A stretch of DNA of 64,000 nucleotides from NCBI RefSeq assembly GCF_000214825.1, contig NC_015581.1, positions 62,001 to 126,000 on the forward strand, read 5' to 3'. The notes under the pieces are model-generated. The model was not told the origin of the DNA, searched no databases, and worked only from the letters and a program-made list of their open reading frames with translations. Positions 20,963 through 31,000 of this stretch are shown here, piece by piece. The translations under genes and the position numbers were made by a program. The stretch's first letter is position 1, and the number at the start of each line of letters is the position of its first letter. The DNA is from Thiomicrospira cyclica ALM1 (lineage in GTDB: Bacteria; Pseudomonadota; Gammaproteobacteria; Thiomicrospirales; Thiomicrospiraceae).

Positions 20963-20969
20963 GTATTTT

Positions 20970-21018
20970 AAGAGGGTTTTACTAGGGTCTTAGCTACCCC
21001 TGAACGCCGCCTCTTTTT
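20970..21018 (+). terminator. possible terminator after aroB
   Basis: AAGAGG (20970-20975) pairs with CCTCTT (21010-21015), with an imperfect inner stem, and the distal arm runs into a T-run. The fold is weaker than the other terminators here. Confidence 0.4.
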
Positions 21019-21081
21019 GCACAGCAAAAATCGAAGGCTGCGCGCTAAACACTATCTGCTTTTAAAACCTAAGGACATATC

Positions 21082-21990
21082 ATGCTCGACCAATTACAAC
21101 AGCGTTTTGATCACCCCAATGTGCGTTTTTATCAGCGCGACCAGTTGGTAATGATTGAGCTAAACAATCGTTACGGCCAAGCCACAGTGACGACTCATGG
21201 GGCGACCCTGCTAAGTTACATCCCTGCAGGTGGCAGCGATCTATTATGGGTGAGCGATACCGCGATTTATGACGGCAGTAAGCCAGTGCGCGGTGGGGTG
21301 CCGGTGTGTTGGCCGTGGTTTGGTGCTTATGATGCTAGCAAAATGGGCGCAGACCCAACCGATGCCGTCAAAAAAGCGCACGGTTTTGCACGTTATGAAT
21401 TGTGGGAGGTTGAATCGGTCGAATCAATCGGTGATGCTACCCAAGTGGTATTAAGCCTAACCCCAAATGCGTCGATTGAAAAAGCCTGGTCACACGATTT
21501 TAAACTCAGCCTAGCCATTACCCTCGGGAAGCAATTAACGGTCGAGCTGATTGGCGAAAACCGCAGTGACCAGGCCTGGTATGTCACCGAAGCCTTGCAC
21601 ACCTACTTTAAAGTTGCCCAAGCGCCAGGCCTGGTAGTTGAAGGTTTGGAAGGCATCACTTATTATGATAAAAACCAAGATTTTGCTCCCTTTACTCAAA
21701 CCGATAGGCTAAAGGTGCAAGCACCGATGGACTGCGTCTATGTCGATCACATCGGTGCAGTCGTCATCAAAGATCAAGGGCGTGATATTAAAATGGATAA
21801 GAGCAACAGCGCCAGCACCATCGTTTGGAACCCGGGTGCGGAAGGTGTTAAAGCCTTTGCCGATATGCCAGATGGTCAATATCAACATATGGTGTGTATC
21901 GAGGCGGGTAACGCGTTACAGAATGGTTATGAATTGGCCGCTGGCGCTCGTCATGTCATGACAATGACCTTGGAGGAGGTAGCAAGATGA
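21082..21990 (+). CDS. D-hexose-6-phosphate mutarotase (YeaD family)
   Basis: Aldose 1-epimerase-like protein that interconverts anomers of glucose 6-phosphate or related hexose phosphates. The 302-aa protein has QATVTTHGATLLSY, the family block PVRGGVPVCWPWFGAY, AHGFARYELWEVE (catalytic His region), TEALHTYFKV, and TIVWNPGAEGVKAFADM near the end. AAGGACAT precedes the ATG. Its stop codon overlaps the start of the DUF3392 gene. Two CAGGCCTG copies lie only 55 nt apart, encoding QAW and PGL. Confidence 0.88.
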   Translation: MLDQLQQRFDHPNVRFYQRDQLVMIELNNRYGQATVTTHGATLLSYIPAGGSDLLWVSDTAIYDGSKPVRGGVPVCWPWFGAYDASKMGADPTDAVKKAHGFARYELWEVESVESIGDATQVVLSLTPNASIEKAWSHDFKLSLAITLGKQLTVELIGENRSDQAWYVTEALHTYFKVAQAPGLVVEGLEGITYYDKNQDFAPFTQTDRLKVQAPMDCVYVDHIGAVVIKDQGRDIKMDKSNSASTIVWNPGAEGVKAFADMPDGQYQHMVCIEAGNALQNGYELAAGARHVMTMTLEEVAR

Positions 21991-22322
21991 ATGAACTATT
22001 TAGTGATGTACTAATCGGGTTTTCAGGGTTTCTACGTCCTTATTTGAGTGAATTGGGTTTAGCTATGATGGCTACACTACTGGTAATTTATGGTAAAGAC
22101 ATTTTGAATGTGCTGAAACAACAAATTGGTGGCTTAAACATACTGCTCAAGTTAACCCTGTTCATTGTGTTTTGTGCGGTTGGCTTTGGTTTATTAACCA
22201 GTCTGCTCACCCCTTGGTTGATCAGCCTGTTAGCAGGGGTTGATGATTTATGGCTGGGTTTAGCTGTTTTGGTTGTGTTTTATTTCATTGGCTTCTTGGC
22301 CAAAAAGCGCGGCGTACTCTAA
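21987..22322 (+). CDS. DUF3392-type small inner-membrane protein
   Basis: A 111-aa membrane protein with three or four hydrophobic helices. The N-terminal block FSGFLRPYLSELGLAMMATLLVIYGKDI strongly resembles DUF3392 proteins of Vibrio and relatives, which have no known function. The start codon overlaps the mutarotase stop (ATGA), so the two are translationally coupled. A bidirectional terminator follows, and the next gene is convergent. Confidence 0.75.
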   Translation: MNELFSDVLIGFSGFLRPYLSELGLAMMATLLVIYGKDILNVLKQQIGGLNILLKLTLFIVFCAVGFGLLTSLLTPWLISLLAGVDDLWLGLAVLVVFYFIGFLAKKRGVL

Positions 22323-22339
22323 AACGCCTAGCCTAAAAG

Positions 22340-22378
22340 AATCAGGCTGACTCAAAAGAAATCTGAGCCGGCCTGATT
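22340..22378. terminator. bidirectional terminator between DUF3392 and sod
   Basis: AATCAGGC-TGA-CTCA pairs with TGAG-CCG-GCCTGATT around an A-rich loop, with a short mismatch in the middle. It lies between two convergent genes. T-runs are weak on both sides. Confidence 0.5.
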
Positions 22379-22398
22379 ACAACAAGTGAAACTAAAGT

Positions 22399-23007
22399 TT
22401 ACTTGTTCACTTGATACAGATCAGCGACCTTGTTCCAGTTAACCACATCCCACCAAGCATTAATATAGTCAGGACGACGGTTTTGGTAACGCAAGTAATA
22501 GGCGTGTTCCCAAACATCTAAACCAAGAATCGGAGAGCCTTTTACTTCGGCAATATCCATTAATGGGTTGTCTTGATTTGGGGTTGACGTAATTTGTAAT
22601 TTGCCCTCTGCATTAACAATCAACCAAGCCCAGCCGGAACCAAAGCGAGTTAAACCGGCTTGGGTGAATTGGGTTTTGAAGCTGTCAAAGTCGCCAAAAG
22701 TGGCTTTGATATCATCAGCCAAGGTGCCAGTTGGTGCGCCCATGCTATCAGGTGTCATCAGATCCCAAAAAAAGCTATGGTTCCAGTGACCACCACCGTT
22801 ATTACGTACCGCAGGTGAAATTGCGCCAGCGTTACGAACCAACTCTTCTAAATCCTTACCTTCATGCTCACTACCAGCGAGGGCATTGTTAAGGTTGGTT
22901 ACATAGGTATTGTGGTGTTTCGAGTGGTGGATTTCCATGGTTTGCGCATCAATCGCAGAGTTAAGCGCATTGTAGTCATAGGCTAAATCGGGCAGTTTAA
23001 AACTCAT
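22399..23007 (-). CDS. sodA: superoxide dismutase, Mn-type signature
   Basis: Removes superoxide in the cytoplasm. The 202-aa protein has the metal ligands in [22 protein letters not shown] and [11 protein letters not shown]. Residues that separate Mn from Fe enzymes favour Mn: GGGHWNHS rather than the Fe-type AAQVWNH, and a Gln in TSTPNQDNP where E. coli SodA has its second-shell Gln. [12 protein letters not shown] is also Mn-like. A cambialistic enzyme cannot be excluded. I use the internal ATG with GAGGAA upstream; the longer in-frame start adds a non-conserved leader. Confidence 0.9.
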   Translation of the reverse strand: MSFKLPDLAYDYNALNSAIDAQTMEIHHSKHHNTYVTNLNNALAGSEHEGKDLEELVRNAGAISPAVRNNGGGHWNHSFFWDLMTPDSMGAPTGTLADDIKATFGDFDSFKTQFTQAGLTRFGSGWAWLIVNAEGKLQITSTPNQDNPLMDIAEVKGSPILGLDVWEHAYYLRYQNRRPDYINAWWDVVNWNKVADLYQVNK

Positions 23008-23093
23008 AGTTACATTCCTCGGATTAAAAATCACTAAAAACAAAAAAGATACAGACCTTCAACATTCTATATCCAAACGCCGTTTGATTAAAG

Positions 23094-23112
23094 CCCTAGT
23101 GTTTTACTAGGG
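23094..23112 (-). terminator. possible terminator after ycgL
   Basis: CCCTAGT and ACTAGGG form a perfect 7-bp stem around a GTTTT loop, 13 nt beyond the ycgL stop. On the minus strand it is followed only by a short T-run, so termination may be partial. Confidence 0.45.
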
Positions 23113-23124
23113 AATTAAAAGACT

Positions 23125-23433
23125 CTAAAAAATATTATCAAGACGCTCTGGAGGCGGTGGCATATCACTGAGTTTTTCAACTTCTTGTGGCGGTAGCTGG
23201 ATAAAATACCCTTTTTGCTGCAAGGCATCCCAAACTTTTTGCGGATCTTCGCGACCCATTTTACGGGCTGGCGTCATTTCAAAGTCCAACACATGTTGTG
23301 CTTCGCCAAACATAACGCGCAATTCCGCAGGTAAATCACTCAATTTTGAGCTTTGCGGAATCATTAGATAAAGCTCGTCTTTCTTACTGCTCTTATAGGC
23401 TGAAATGGGCAGGCTTTGTGGGGCTGTTGCCAT
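23125..23433 (-). CDS. ycgL: YcgL domain protein
   Basis: A 102-aa protein matching the YcgL family of gammaproteobacteria: an ISAYKSSKKDELYLMIP start strand, SKLSDLPAELRVMFGEAQHV, and a C-terminal ALQQKGYFIQLPP followed by a Pro-rich tail. Function is unknown. In many gammaproteobacteria it sits near rnd or minC; here it lies between sodA and an NAD(P)-binding protein gene, so context gives no hint. Confidence 0.8.
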   Translation of the reverse strand: MATAPQSLPISAYKSSKKDELYLMIPQSSKLSDLPAELRVMFGEAQHVLDFEMTPARKMGREDPQKVWDALQQKGYFIQLPPQEVEKLSDMPPPPERLDNIF

Positions 23434-23587
23434 AGTATCTCCGAAATTGACTAGATTAATAAACCGTTACGCGCTATTGTAACTTATTAACAGTCAGCTT
23501 TTCTGGCTTGACCCTTGTCAGGCTTTTTCTTAATATGCTGCAGCATTTTGCAAATACGCGAACACATTAATAGGATTGCATAGAAAG

Positions 23588-24559
23588 ATGATGAAATTTG
23601 GTAATAAAGTCGTCGTTTTAGGCGCCGGCGGTTGGTTAGGGCGCGAAGTAATTGCTCGTTTAAGTGAGCAAAAATATCAAGTTACCGCAGTGGTTAAGCG
23701 CGCCTCACGTAATCGTGAGCTGGCGCTTTATCCGAATGTTAAGGTCCGCGATGTCGGCGGATGGACACTAGAGGCTCTAACCCCATATCTACAAGAACAA
23801 GATACCGTGATTAATCTGTTAACAGACCAATCTATTGCAAATGAAGCCTGTAGCGATGATGCGTTACGCGAATTACAAGCAGGCCTGGTATTGGCCGCCG
23901 AAGAACAGGCGATTGCCCGATGGATTCAATTATCTCTGCTGGGTGCGGGGGAGCAAGCGGAAACGCCTTGGGCACAACTCTGCGCGATTCTTGATGATAT
24001 GGTACTGGCGTCACGCACAATGCTCGTTACCATTATGCGACCAGGCCTGCTCATCGGCCAGGGCGACGATACAACGACCTTATACAATGCCCAATTACAG
24101 CGCGCTAAACTACTGATGTTGCCGCATGCGGATCGCGAAGTCCAGCCGCTGTGGGTGCGAGATTTTGCACGCGCCTTAGCTGCCGCGGTGAAACAGCCCA
24201 AGAGTTATGGAAAAACTTGGGAGCTCGCGGGTGATGAGGTGATGACGATTGAAGACCTGGCCAGCTGGGTTGCGCAATTTCAGGGCGTAGAAAGCCCGAC
24301 CTTGCTTCCCATGTGTCAACTCAACACCAAGTTTATGCTGTTACTCGGGCCTTTGGCGCCTTTTCAGGTTACCACGCCTTATCAAAATAAACGTTTAGCT
24401 AACCCCCAGATTACTAAGCAGGACTTTGCTACTTTGACCGGTTTTAAACCGCGGCAGATTGAAGCGGTCCTCAGTGATTACATTAGTCAAATGAAAGCTC
24501 GTCAGCGTTTCGATTTTTGGCGTCGCAATGCTGGTCGTGCCAACCCACCGAGTGCGTAA
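23588..24559 (+). CDS. NAD(P)-binding protein, NDUFA9/atypical SDR type
   Basis: A 323-aa Rossmann-fold protein. The N-terminal VVVLGAGGWLGREVIARL is the dinucleotide-binding loop of atypical extended short-chain dehydrogenases. VINLLTDQSI, SLLGAGEQ and TIMRPGLLIGQGDD follow the order seen in NDUFA9-like proteins. The usual YxxxK catalytic pair is not apparent, so a structural or binding role is possible. Two adjacent ATG codons (the second 3 nt later) are candidates, and an upstream in-frame TTG is less likely. It is followed at 3 nt by cca. Two CAGGCCTG motifs occur (AGL and PGL). Confidence 0.72.
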   Translation: MMKFGNKVVVLGAGGWLGREVIARLSEQKYQVTAVVKRASRNRELALYPNVKVRDVGGWTLEALTPYLQEQDTVINLLTDQSIANEACSDDALRELQAGLVLAAEEQAIARWIQLSLLGAGEQAETPWAQLCAILDDMVLASRTMLVTIMRPGLLIGQGDDTTTLYNAQLQRAKLLMLPHADREVQPLWVRDFARALAAAVKQPKSYGKTWELAGDEVMTIEDLASWVAQFQGVESPTLLPMCQLNTKFMLLLGPLAPFQVTTPYQNKRLANPQITKQDFATLTGFKPRQIEAVLSDYISQMKARQRFDFWRRNAGRANPPSA

Positions 24560-24562
24560 ATT

Positions 24563-25807
24563 ATGGACATCTACCTTGTTGGCGGTGCCGTGCGTGATGG
24601 CTTGCTCGATATCCCGATTGCCGACCGAGACTGGGTGGTGGTCGGCGGTAGTATCGAGCAAATGCTCGCGCTCGGTTGCCAACAGGTAGGCAAAGATTTC
24701 CCCGTCTTTATCCACCCGGTCAGTCGAGAAGAATATGCACTGGCACGAACGGAGCGCAAACAAGGGCAAGGCTACCACGGTTTTGAAGTCAATGCCGACG
24801 CCGGTGTAACGCTAGAGGAAGACTTGCTTCGTCGTGATTTAACCATCAACGCGATGGCAGTTGCGCAGAACGGTGACCTTATCGATCCCTATGGCGGCAA
24901 GCAGGATTTGGATGCGCGTTTGTTACGTCATGTATCGCCAGCTTTTGAGGAAGATCCCTTACGGGTACTGCGGGTCGCGCGGTTTCGAGCGCAATTAGCT
25001 GAAAAAAACTTCACTGTCGCGCCTGAAACCCTTACGCTAATGCATACTATGGTGCAAAGTGGCGAGCTTCACGCACTAGTGCCGGAACGGGTTTGGCAAG
25101 AAGTCAGCAAAGCCTTGTTGACACCCAAGCCGAGTTTGTTTTTTAAAACCCTACATGAGGTGGGTGCGTTAGCGGTATTGTTTCCAGAACTTGCCCGGCT
25201 ATTTAAGGTGCCACAATCCCCCGAACACCATCCAGAAGGGGACGCCGGCACTCATAGCCTAATGGTACTTGATGTCGCCGCCGAACTGGGTCATGATTTG
25301 GCGATTCGATTCGCTGCTCTAGTTCATGATTTAGGGAAAGGGGTGACGCCAGAAGATTATTGGCCCTCCCATCCGCAGCACGAATTGGCCGGCGTGCCGT
25401 TAGTCAATGCGCTCTGTCAGCGTTACCGTGTGCCCAAAACCATGCAACGCTTGGCGGTCAGAGCGACCGAATGGCATGGTCAAATTCATGCTGGCGGCCC
25501 AACCATGCCATTAACGGCTCAGCTGGCCGTGCTTAAAGGCTGTGATGCGTTTCGGCAACCCGATGAATTTGATGCTGTTTTGACCGTTTGCGAGGCCGAT
25601 AGTCGCGGACGCAAAGGCTTTAAAACGACGGATTATCCACAAAAAGCCTACTGGCGTGGTGCACTGCTGGCGGTGCAGAATGTCGACCCACGCAGTCTTG
25701 TGTCGGCAGGGCTTAAAGGTGAAGCCATGGCGCAAGCGATTGAACAACGGCGCCTAGCTTGCCTGGATAATTTTTGTACCCATTGGTTAGATGAACATGA
25801 GGCTTAA
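24563..25807 (+). CDS. cca: CCA tRNA nucleotidyltransferase with HD domain
   Basis: Adds or repairs the 3' CCA of tRNAs without a template. The 414-aa protein has the class II signature IYLVGGAVRDGLL at residues 3-15, the catalytic ADRDWVVVG segment, RRDLTINAMA, and ERVWQEVSKAL. A C-terminal HD domain follows (GTHSLMVLD and ALVHDLGKG), which in the E. coli enzyme carries phosphohydrolase and phosphodiesterase activities. fieF starts directly after its stop codon. Confidence 0.95.
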   Translation: MDIYLVGGAVRDGLLDIPIADRDWVVVGGSIEQMLALGCQQVGKDFPVFIHPVSREEYALARTERKQGQGYHGFEVNADAGVTLEEDLLRRDLTINAMAVAQNGDLIDPYGGKQDLDARLLRHVSPAFEEDPLRVLRVARFRAQLAEKNFTVAPETLTLMHTMVQSGELHALVPERVWQEVSKALLTPKPSLFFKTLHEVGALAVLFPELARLFKVPQSPEHHPEGDAGTHSLMVLDVAAELGHDLAIRFAALVHDLGKGVTPEDYWPSHPQHELAGVPLVNALCQRYRVPKTMQRLAVRATEWHGQIHAGGPTMPLTAQLAVLKGCDAFRQPDEFDAVLTVCEADSRGRKGFKTTDYPQKAYWRGALLAVQNVDPRSLVSAGLKGEAMAQAIEQRRLACLDNFCTHWLDEHEA

Positions 25808-26731
25808 ATGATTAAGCTTGGTCCCTGGCGGGTTTCTCAGCCGCAACTGACACGAATTGCGACCTATGCATCGGTATCGGTCGCATCGTTCTTAATTCTG
25901 CTCAAGTTTATGGGCTGGTGGTTCACGGGTTCGGTCAGTATTTTGGCATCGCTGTTAGATTCGGCCTTAGATGTGGTCGCTTCGTTAATGATTTTACTGG
26001 CGGTGCGGTTTGCCCAAATACCGGCCGATGCCGAACACCGTTTTGGCCACGGTAAGGCCGAACCCTTGGCGGCATTAGCGCAGAGTGTTTTTATTATAGG
26101 TTCGGCCTTTTACTTATTAATCTATGCGATTGAACGCCTTATCAACCCCCAGCCTATCGAGCAGATCACCCTGGGTATCATCATTATGGTGATTTCAATT
26201 TTTCTAACTTTCTTACTGGTCATGTTTCAACGCTATGTGGTGCGCCAAACCCAGTCCACCGCCATTAAATCCGATGCGCTGCATTACATCACCGATTTAG
26301 CCGCCAACAGCTTAGTTATTATCGGGTTATTGCTCGCGGCTTTTTATTTTGGTTGGATTGATGCCGTATTAGGCCTATTTATTGCACTTTTTATCGGCTG
26401 GAGCGCATTAAAATTAGCCAGGGATTCGGCCAATCAACTGCTGGACATTGAATTACCGGACGAGATGCGTCAAACCATCGCCAAAATTATTATGAATCAG
26501 CGTGGTGTAGAGGGTTTTAACGACTTGCGCACCTATCGCTCTGGACCCAATGTATTTATTCAGTTTGATCTAGAATTGGATGATCGTATGCCGCTGGTAA
26601 AAGCCCACCATATTGCGGAAATGGTGACCGAAAAAATTCAAGAGGTTTATCCGCAAGCTGACGTGATTGTTCATCAAGAGCCCGTCAGCTTGCGGACCGA
26701 CCCCCAACATCATCAATGGGGTCGTGATTAA
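25808..26731 (+). CDS. fieF: cation diffusion facilitator FieF-type metal exporter
   Basis: Exports Zn2+ or Fe2+ in exchange for protons. The 307-aa protein has the CDF features in order: LLDSALDVVAS in helix 2 supplying the first metal ligands, HRFGHGKAEPLAALAQS in the helix 2-3 loop, SDALHYITDLAANS in helix 5 with its HxxxD pair, and a cytoplasmic C-terminal domain with HHIAEMVTEKI and VIVHQEPV. The start codon abuts the cca stop. Which metal it exports cannot be read from sequence alone. Confidence 0.9.
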   Translation: MIKLGPWRVSQPQLTRIATYASVSVASFLILLKFMGWWFTGSVSILASLLDSALDVVASLMILLAVRFAQIPADAEHRFGHGKAEPLAALAQSVFIIGSAFYLLIYAIERLINPQPIEQITLGIIIMVISIFLTFLLVMFQRYVVRQTQSTAIKSDALHYITDLAANSLVIIGLLLAAFYFGWIDAVLGLFIALFIGWSALKLARDSANQLLDIELPDEMRQTIAKIIMNQRGVEGFNDLRTYRSGPNVFIQFDLELDDRMPLVKAHHIAEMVTEKIQEVYPQADVIVHQEPVSLRTDPQHHQWGRD

Positions 26732-26769
26732 TTAGCCAATCACGCCCCAACGTTTAAGGACATAAACCT

Positions 26770-28008
26770 ATGGCCCAATCGCCTCTACGCTGGCTGGTCA
26801 AAACAATCCTGCTGCCCTTGCTTATCCTCATTATCGGATTTGGCATCTTTAACTATCTCAAAAACACCAAGCCGGTCGCCGAGCCGGTTGATATTGAAGA
26901 ACGGGCGTGGCCGGTGGAGGTTTTGTCACTTAATACACAGCAAACCGCCACCCAACTATCCCTGGTAGGGCGGGTAGAAACCCAGCAGCGCATTCGCCTG
27001 CATGCGCCGCTAAATGCCGATCTGGTCAGCTTGCCACGGCAGGTGGGCGAACGTTTTGAAGCCGGTGCCGAATTAATGGCCTTTGACGATCGGCAGGTCG
27101 CCTGGCAACTGCAAGCTGCGCAAGCCGATTTTAATGAAGCTCAAGCACTCTTCGCCGCCGAAGAGGTTCAACATGTCAATGAGCGAGAAAAACTCACCCG
27201 CGAAGCAGGCCTGCTGGCGTTAAAGCAAACCGATCTTCAGCGTAATCAACAGCTCGTAGCACGAGAACTTGCCTCACAGCAAGTGGTTGATCAAGCTCAA
27301 GAGGCCTTGAACCGGCAAGAACTTACCTGGCTCAATGCACAGCTTCAGGTCGAACAGCAAACCAGCCGTTTGGCACAAGCACAGGCCCGTTTAGACCGTG
27401 CCCAGGTGCAGCTGGATACGGTGCAGCGGCAAGCAGAGCAAGCGCGCTACATCGCACCCATGCCCGGTCGCATCATGGCACGCCATGCTGCCGAAGGTGA
27501 ACCCCTAACCCAAAATAGCCCAGTACTGGATTTTTATAGCCTCGATAGCTTGGAATTGCGTGTCACCCTGCCCTTGGATCAAGTAGCGACCTTGCAAGCG
27601 GCGATTGCGCAGGCACAGCCTATTTCCGGTCAACTGCTAGGTACCGACGAGCCGCTCGAATTTTCACGCTTCGATGCAGTCGCCAGTGTTCGCGGATTAG
27701 ATGCCTGGTTTGCCTTTACCCTGCCCACCCAAAGCAGGCCTGGTGAAATGCGGGAAATGCGGGTTTCAGTGCCGCTGGAGTCACCAGCCTTTGCTGTGCC
27801 CTATAGCGCGCTTTACGGACAAAATCGTGTCTATGTGATTGATAGTGAACGCTTGGTCGCGCGTGAAGTGAAACGGGTTGGGGATTGGATGCAAGGCACT
27901 CAGCGTTGGGCGTTAGTAGTGGGCGAGTTGGCGCTGGGTGAGCAATTGCTGGTCACCCAGTTACCCAATGCGGTGGGTGGTTTACGCGTGAGGCCTCTCA
28001 ATGAGTAA
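26770..28008 (+). CDS. RND efflux periplasmic adaptor subunit
   Basis: Membrane-fusion protein linking an inner-membrane RND pump to an outer-membrane channel. The 412-aa product has an uncleaved N-terminal helix (ILLPLLILIIGFGIFNYL), no lipobox, a beta-barrel/lipoyl start (LVGRVETQQRIRLHAPLNAD and VGERFEAG), and a long coiled-coil hairpin of Gln/Ala-rich heptads at about residues 115-225. The returning lipoyl strand follows (YIAPMPGRIMARHAAEGE). It overlaps the pump gene by 8 nt. The outer-membrane channel is not encoded next to it. Two CAGGCCTG motifs are inside. Confidence 0.88.
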   Translation: MAQSPLRWLVKTILLPLLILIIGFGIFNYLKNTKPVAEPVDIEERAWPVEVLSLNTQQTATQLSLVGRVETQQRIRLHAPLNADLVSLPRQVGERFEAGAELMAFDDRQVAWQLQAAQADFNEAQALFAAEEVQHVNEREKLTREAGLLALKQTDLQRNQQLVARELASQQVVDQAQEALNRQELTWLNAQLQVEQQTSRLAQAQARLDRAQVQLDTVQRQAEQARYIAPMPGRIMARHAAEGEPLTQNSPVLDFYSLDSLELRVTLPLDQVATLQAAIAQAQPISGQLLGTDEPLEFSRFDAVASVRGLDAWFAFTLPTQSRPGEMREMRVSVPLESPAFAVPYSALYGQNRVYVIDSERLVAREVKRVGDWMQGTQRWALVVGELALGEQLLVTQLPNAVGGLRVRPLNE

Positions 28009-31000
28009 GCACAGTCGTCGCGGTTTAATTGGTCTCTTTACCTATCACAAGGTCGCCGCCAATTTATTGATGCTACTGATGATGCTGGCCGGAGCGGTCG
28101 CCTTGATGCGCCTGAACGTTCAGTTTTTCCCAAATTTCGATTTAGACTATGCCCAAGTGCGAGTTATTTGGCCCGGCGCGAATGCGCAAGATGTCGAGCA
28201 AAGTGTCACCAATCCAATAGAACGGGTACTGCGCACGGTAGAGAATCTCGACGAAATGACCTCGACCTCAGCATTAGGCTCCTCATTGGTGACGTTGAAA
28301 TTTAAAGAAGGCACCGACATGATTGAGGCAGTCGATCAAGTGCGCCAACGGGTTACCGAATTACGCAACCTACCACAAGATATTCAAACGCCCACCATTG
28401 AACGAATTCTCCGTTACGAACCCATTGCCAAGGTCTTATTATTAGGTCAGCCCGGCGATGCCGATGGCCTGCGAGAGATGGCGCGACAATTTGAGCGTGA
28501 ACTGCTCGATCGTGGCGTTGACCGGGTCACCTTTCGTGGCCGCCCGATTGAAGAACTGGCCATTGAATTGCCGCTGGCCAAGCAACAGGCTTACCAGTTA
28601 AGCATTGCCCAAGTGGCCGAGCAGGTCAGTAGTATCAGTCGTGATGTCCCTGCTGGCCAAATTGGCTTTAGTGACGCCACTCGCGATGTGCGCGCACTCG
28701 AACAGCGTCGAGAAGTGAACCACTTTGCTGACCTACCTTTGCAAGTGAGTGATACCGAACAATTGCGCTTGGGCGATGTTGCCCAAGTCATTCTCCGCCC
28801 GGTTCGTGAGGCGGCTTACCTAAGGGTGGACGACCGCCCAGTGATTGAGCTGTCCCTGCAACGCTCGGAAAGCGGTGACACGCTAGCCTCATCACGCATT
28901 ATGCAGGCCTGGTTAGATGACACCTTGCCACACTTGCCTCAGGGGGTCGATTTGGTGGTCTATGACGAAACCTGGTCGCTGGTGAAAGAACGGATTATGT
29001 TGCTGGTTAAAAACGGGCTTGGCGGCTTGTTATTGGTGCTAGCAATTTTATATATCTTCCTCAACGGGCGGGTCGCCTTTTGGGTAGCGGTCGGTATTCC
29101 GGTGTCCTTTTTAGCCACGCTGATGGTGCTTTATCTAGCCGGTGGCAGTATTAATATGATTAGCCTGTTTGCGCTGATTATGGCGCTGGGTATTATCGTC
29201 GATGACGCCATAGTGGTCGGTGAAGATGCGCTCACCCATTTTGAGCAAGGCGAATCACCGGGCGAGGCCGCCGCCGGCGGTGCCAAACGCATGTTTACAC
29301 CCGTAATGGCCTCATCCTTAACCACCATTGCCGCCTTTTTGCCTTTAATGATTATCGGTGGTGAAATTGGCGGTATTTTAATCGCCATTCCGATGGTGAT
29401 TATTTCCGTTATTCTGGTGTCGCTGGTGCAATGCTTTTTGGTATTGCCGGGTCATTTACGCTTTGGTTTAGGTTTGTTTAACGGCACGGAACCGAAATGG
29501 CGTAAACGCTGGGATGCCGCATTTGGACGTTTCCGTCAAGTGTATTTCCGTGCGGTGATTCGCTGGGTGCTCAATAACCGTATGAGTATGGTCGCCATGA
29601 CCTTTAGTCTTATTCTATTAATCATCGGTCTAATTGCCGGCGGGCGGCTAAGTTTTACCTTCTTCCCCTCGCCAGAATCTAACCGTATCAATGCCTCGGT
29701 GCAATTTGTATCCGGCACGCCAGAGCAGGTTACCGCCGATTTTATGCGCCAAGTTTATCAAGCTTTGCGTGAGGTTGAAGCGGAACTGGAGCCGGGTATC
29801 GTCAAAACTGCGGTACTGGCTTACAATCAAGGCTCCAGTGCCAGCAGTGGGGTGTATGGCGCGATGCAAATTGAGCTAATCCCCTCCGATCGACGTCAAA
29901 CCCGCAATATCACCCTAATGCAGGCCTGGCGCGAACGCGTACCCACGGCACCCGGCCTAGAAAACTTTAATATTGCCGCTCAAACCGGCGGGCCACCTGG
30001 ACGGGATATCCAAATCCAATTTACCGGTGCCGATGCCGAGCGTTTAAAGTTGGCGTCCGAAGCCTTACAAGCGGTTATTGAAGATTTGCCCGGCGTCAGT
30101 GGTGTATCGGATGATTTGCCCTACGGTCGCCAGCAAATGGTTTATCAACTCACTCCCTATGCGCAAGCCTTGGGCTTTACCACCAGCTCTATTGGTAGCC
30201 AGCTCAGCAGTGCTTTATCGGGTCAACTGGCGCAAATTTTTACCCTGGGCGAAGATGAAATTGAAGTGCGAGTGATGCTACCACGCGAGGAGCAAGCGCA
30301 ACTCGCTTTACTCAATCAACTCCAGCTGGTTGCACCGAATGGCGAATTTGTGAACCTCTCACAGCTGGTCGAGTGGCGCACTCAGCAAGGTTTTGATGTG
30401 TTACGCCATTTTAACGGCCAGCTTGCGGTTACCGTACTCGGCGATGTCGATCGCAGTCAAAATAATGCCAATCAAATTCTAGCCAATCTGCAAGACACCG
30501 TCTTGCCTGAGTTACAGCAGCGCTATGGCGTAAATTACAGCCTAGAGGGCACCGCTAAAAACCAAAGTAATACCTTTGGCGATATGCTGATTGGCTTAAT
30601 GCTCGGGCTGGTGTTGATTTATATTATTTTGGCTTGGGTATTCCAGTCTTATGGCTGGCCGCTCGTGGTCATGCTGGCGATTCCGCTCGGCTTAATCGGC
30701 GCCATTTTGGGCCATTATGTGATGGGGATTGGCTTGACCATCTTGTCACTGTTTGGTTTATTTGGCTTGGCCGGCATTGTGGTTAACAACGCGATTATTT
30801 TGGTCAGTTTCTATCAACGCCTACTGGCCGAAGGCCTCAGTGTTAACGAAGCACTCGAAGAAGCCTCGGTACAGCGTTTGCGGGCCGTTCTGGTTACCAG
30901 TCTAACCACCATTGCCGGTTTAACCCCGTTATTGTTCGAAACCTCATTGCAAGCACAGTTTTTAATCCCCATGGCGGTGTCGATAGCCTTTGGTCTAGCC

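Noticed and set aside
22399-23007. Fe-type SodB
   Set aside because: The GGGHWNHS and STPNQDNP segments carry the residues typical of Mn enzymes; cambialistic activity remains open.
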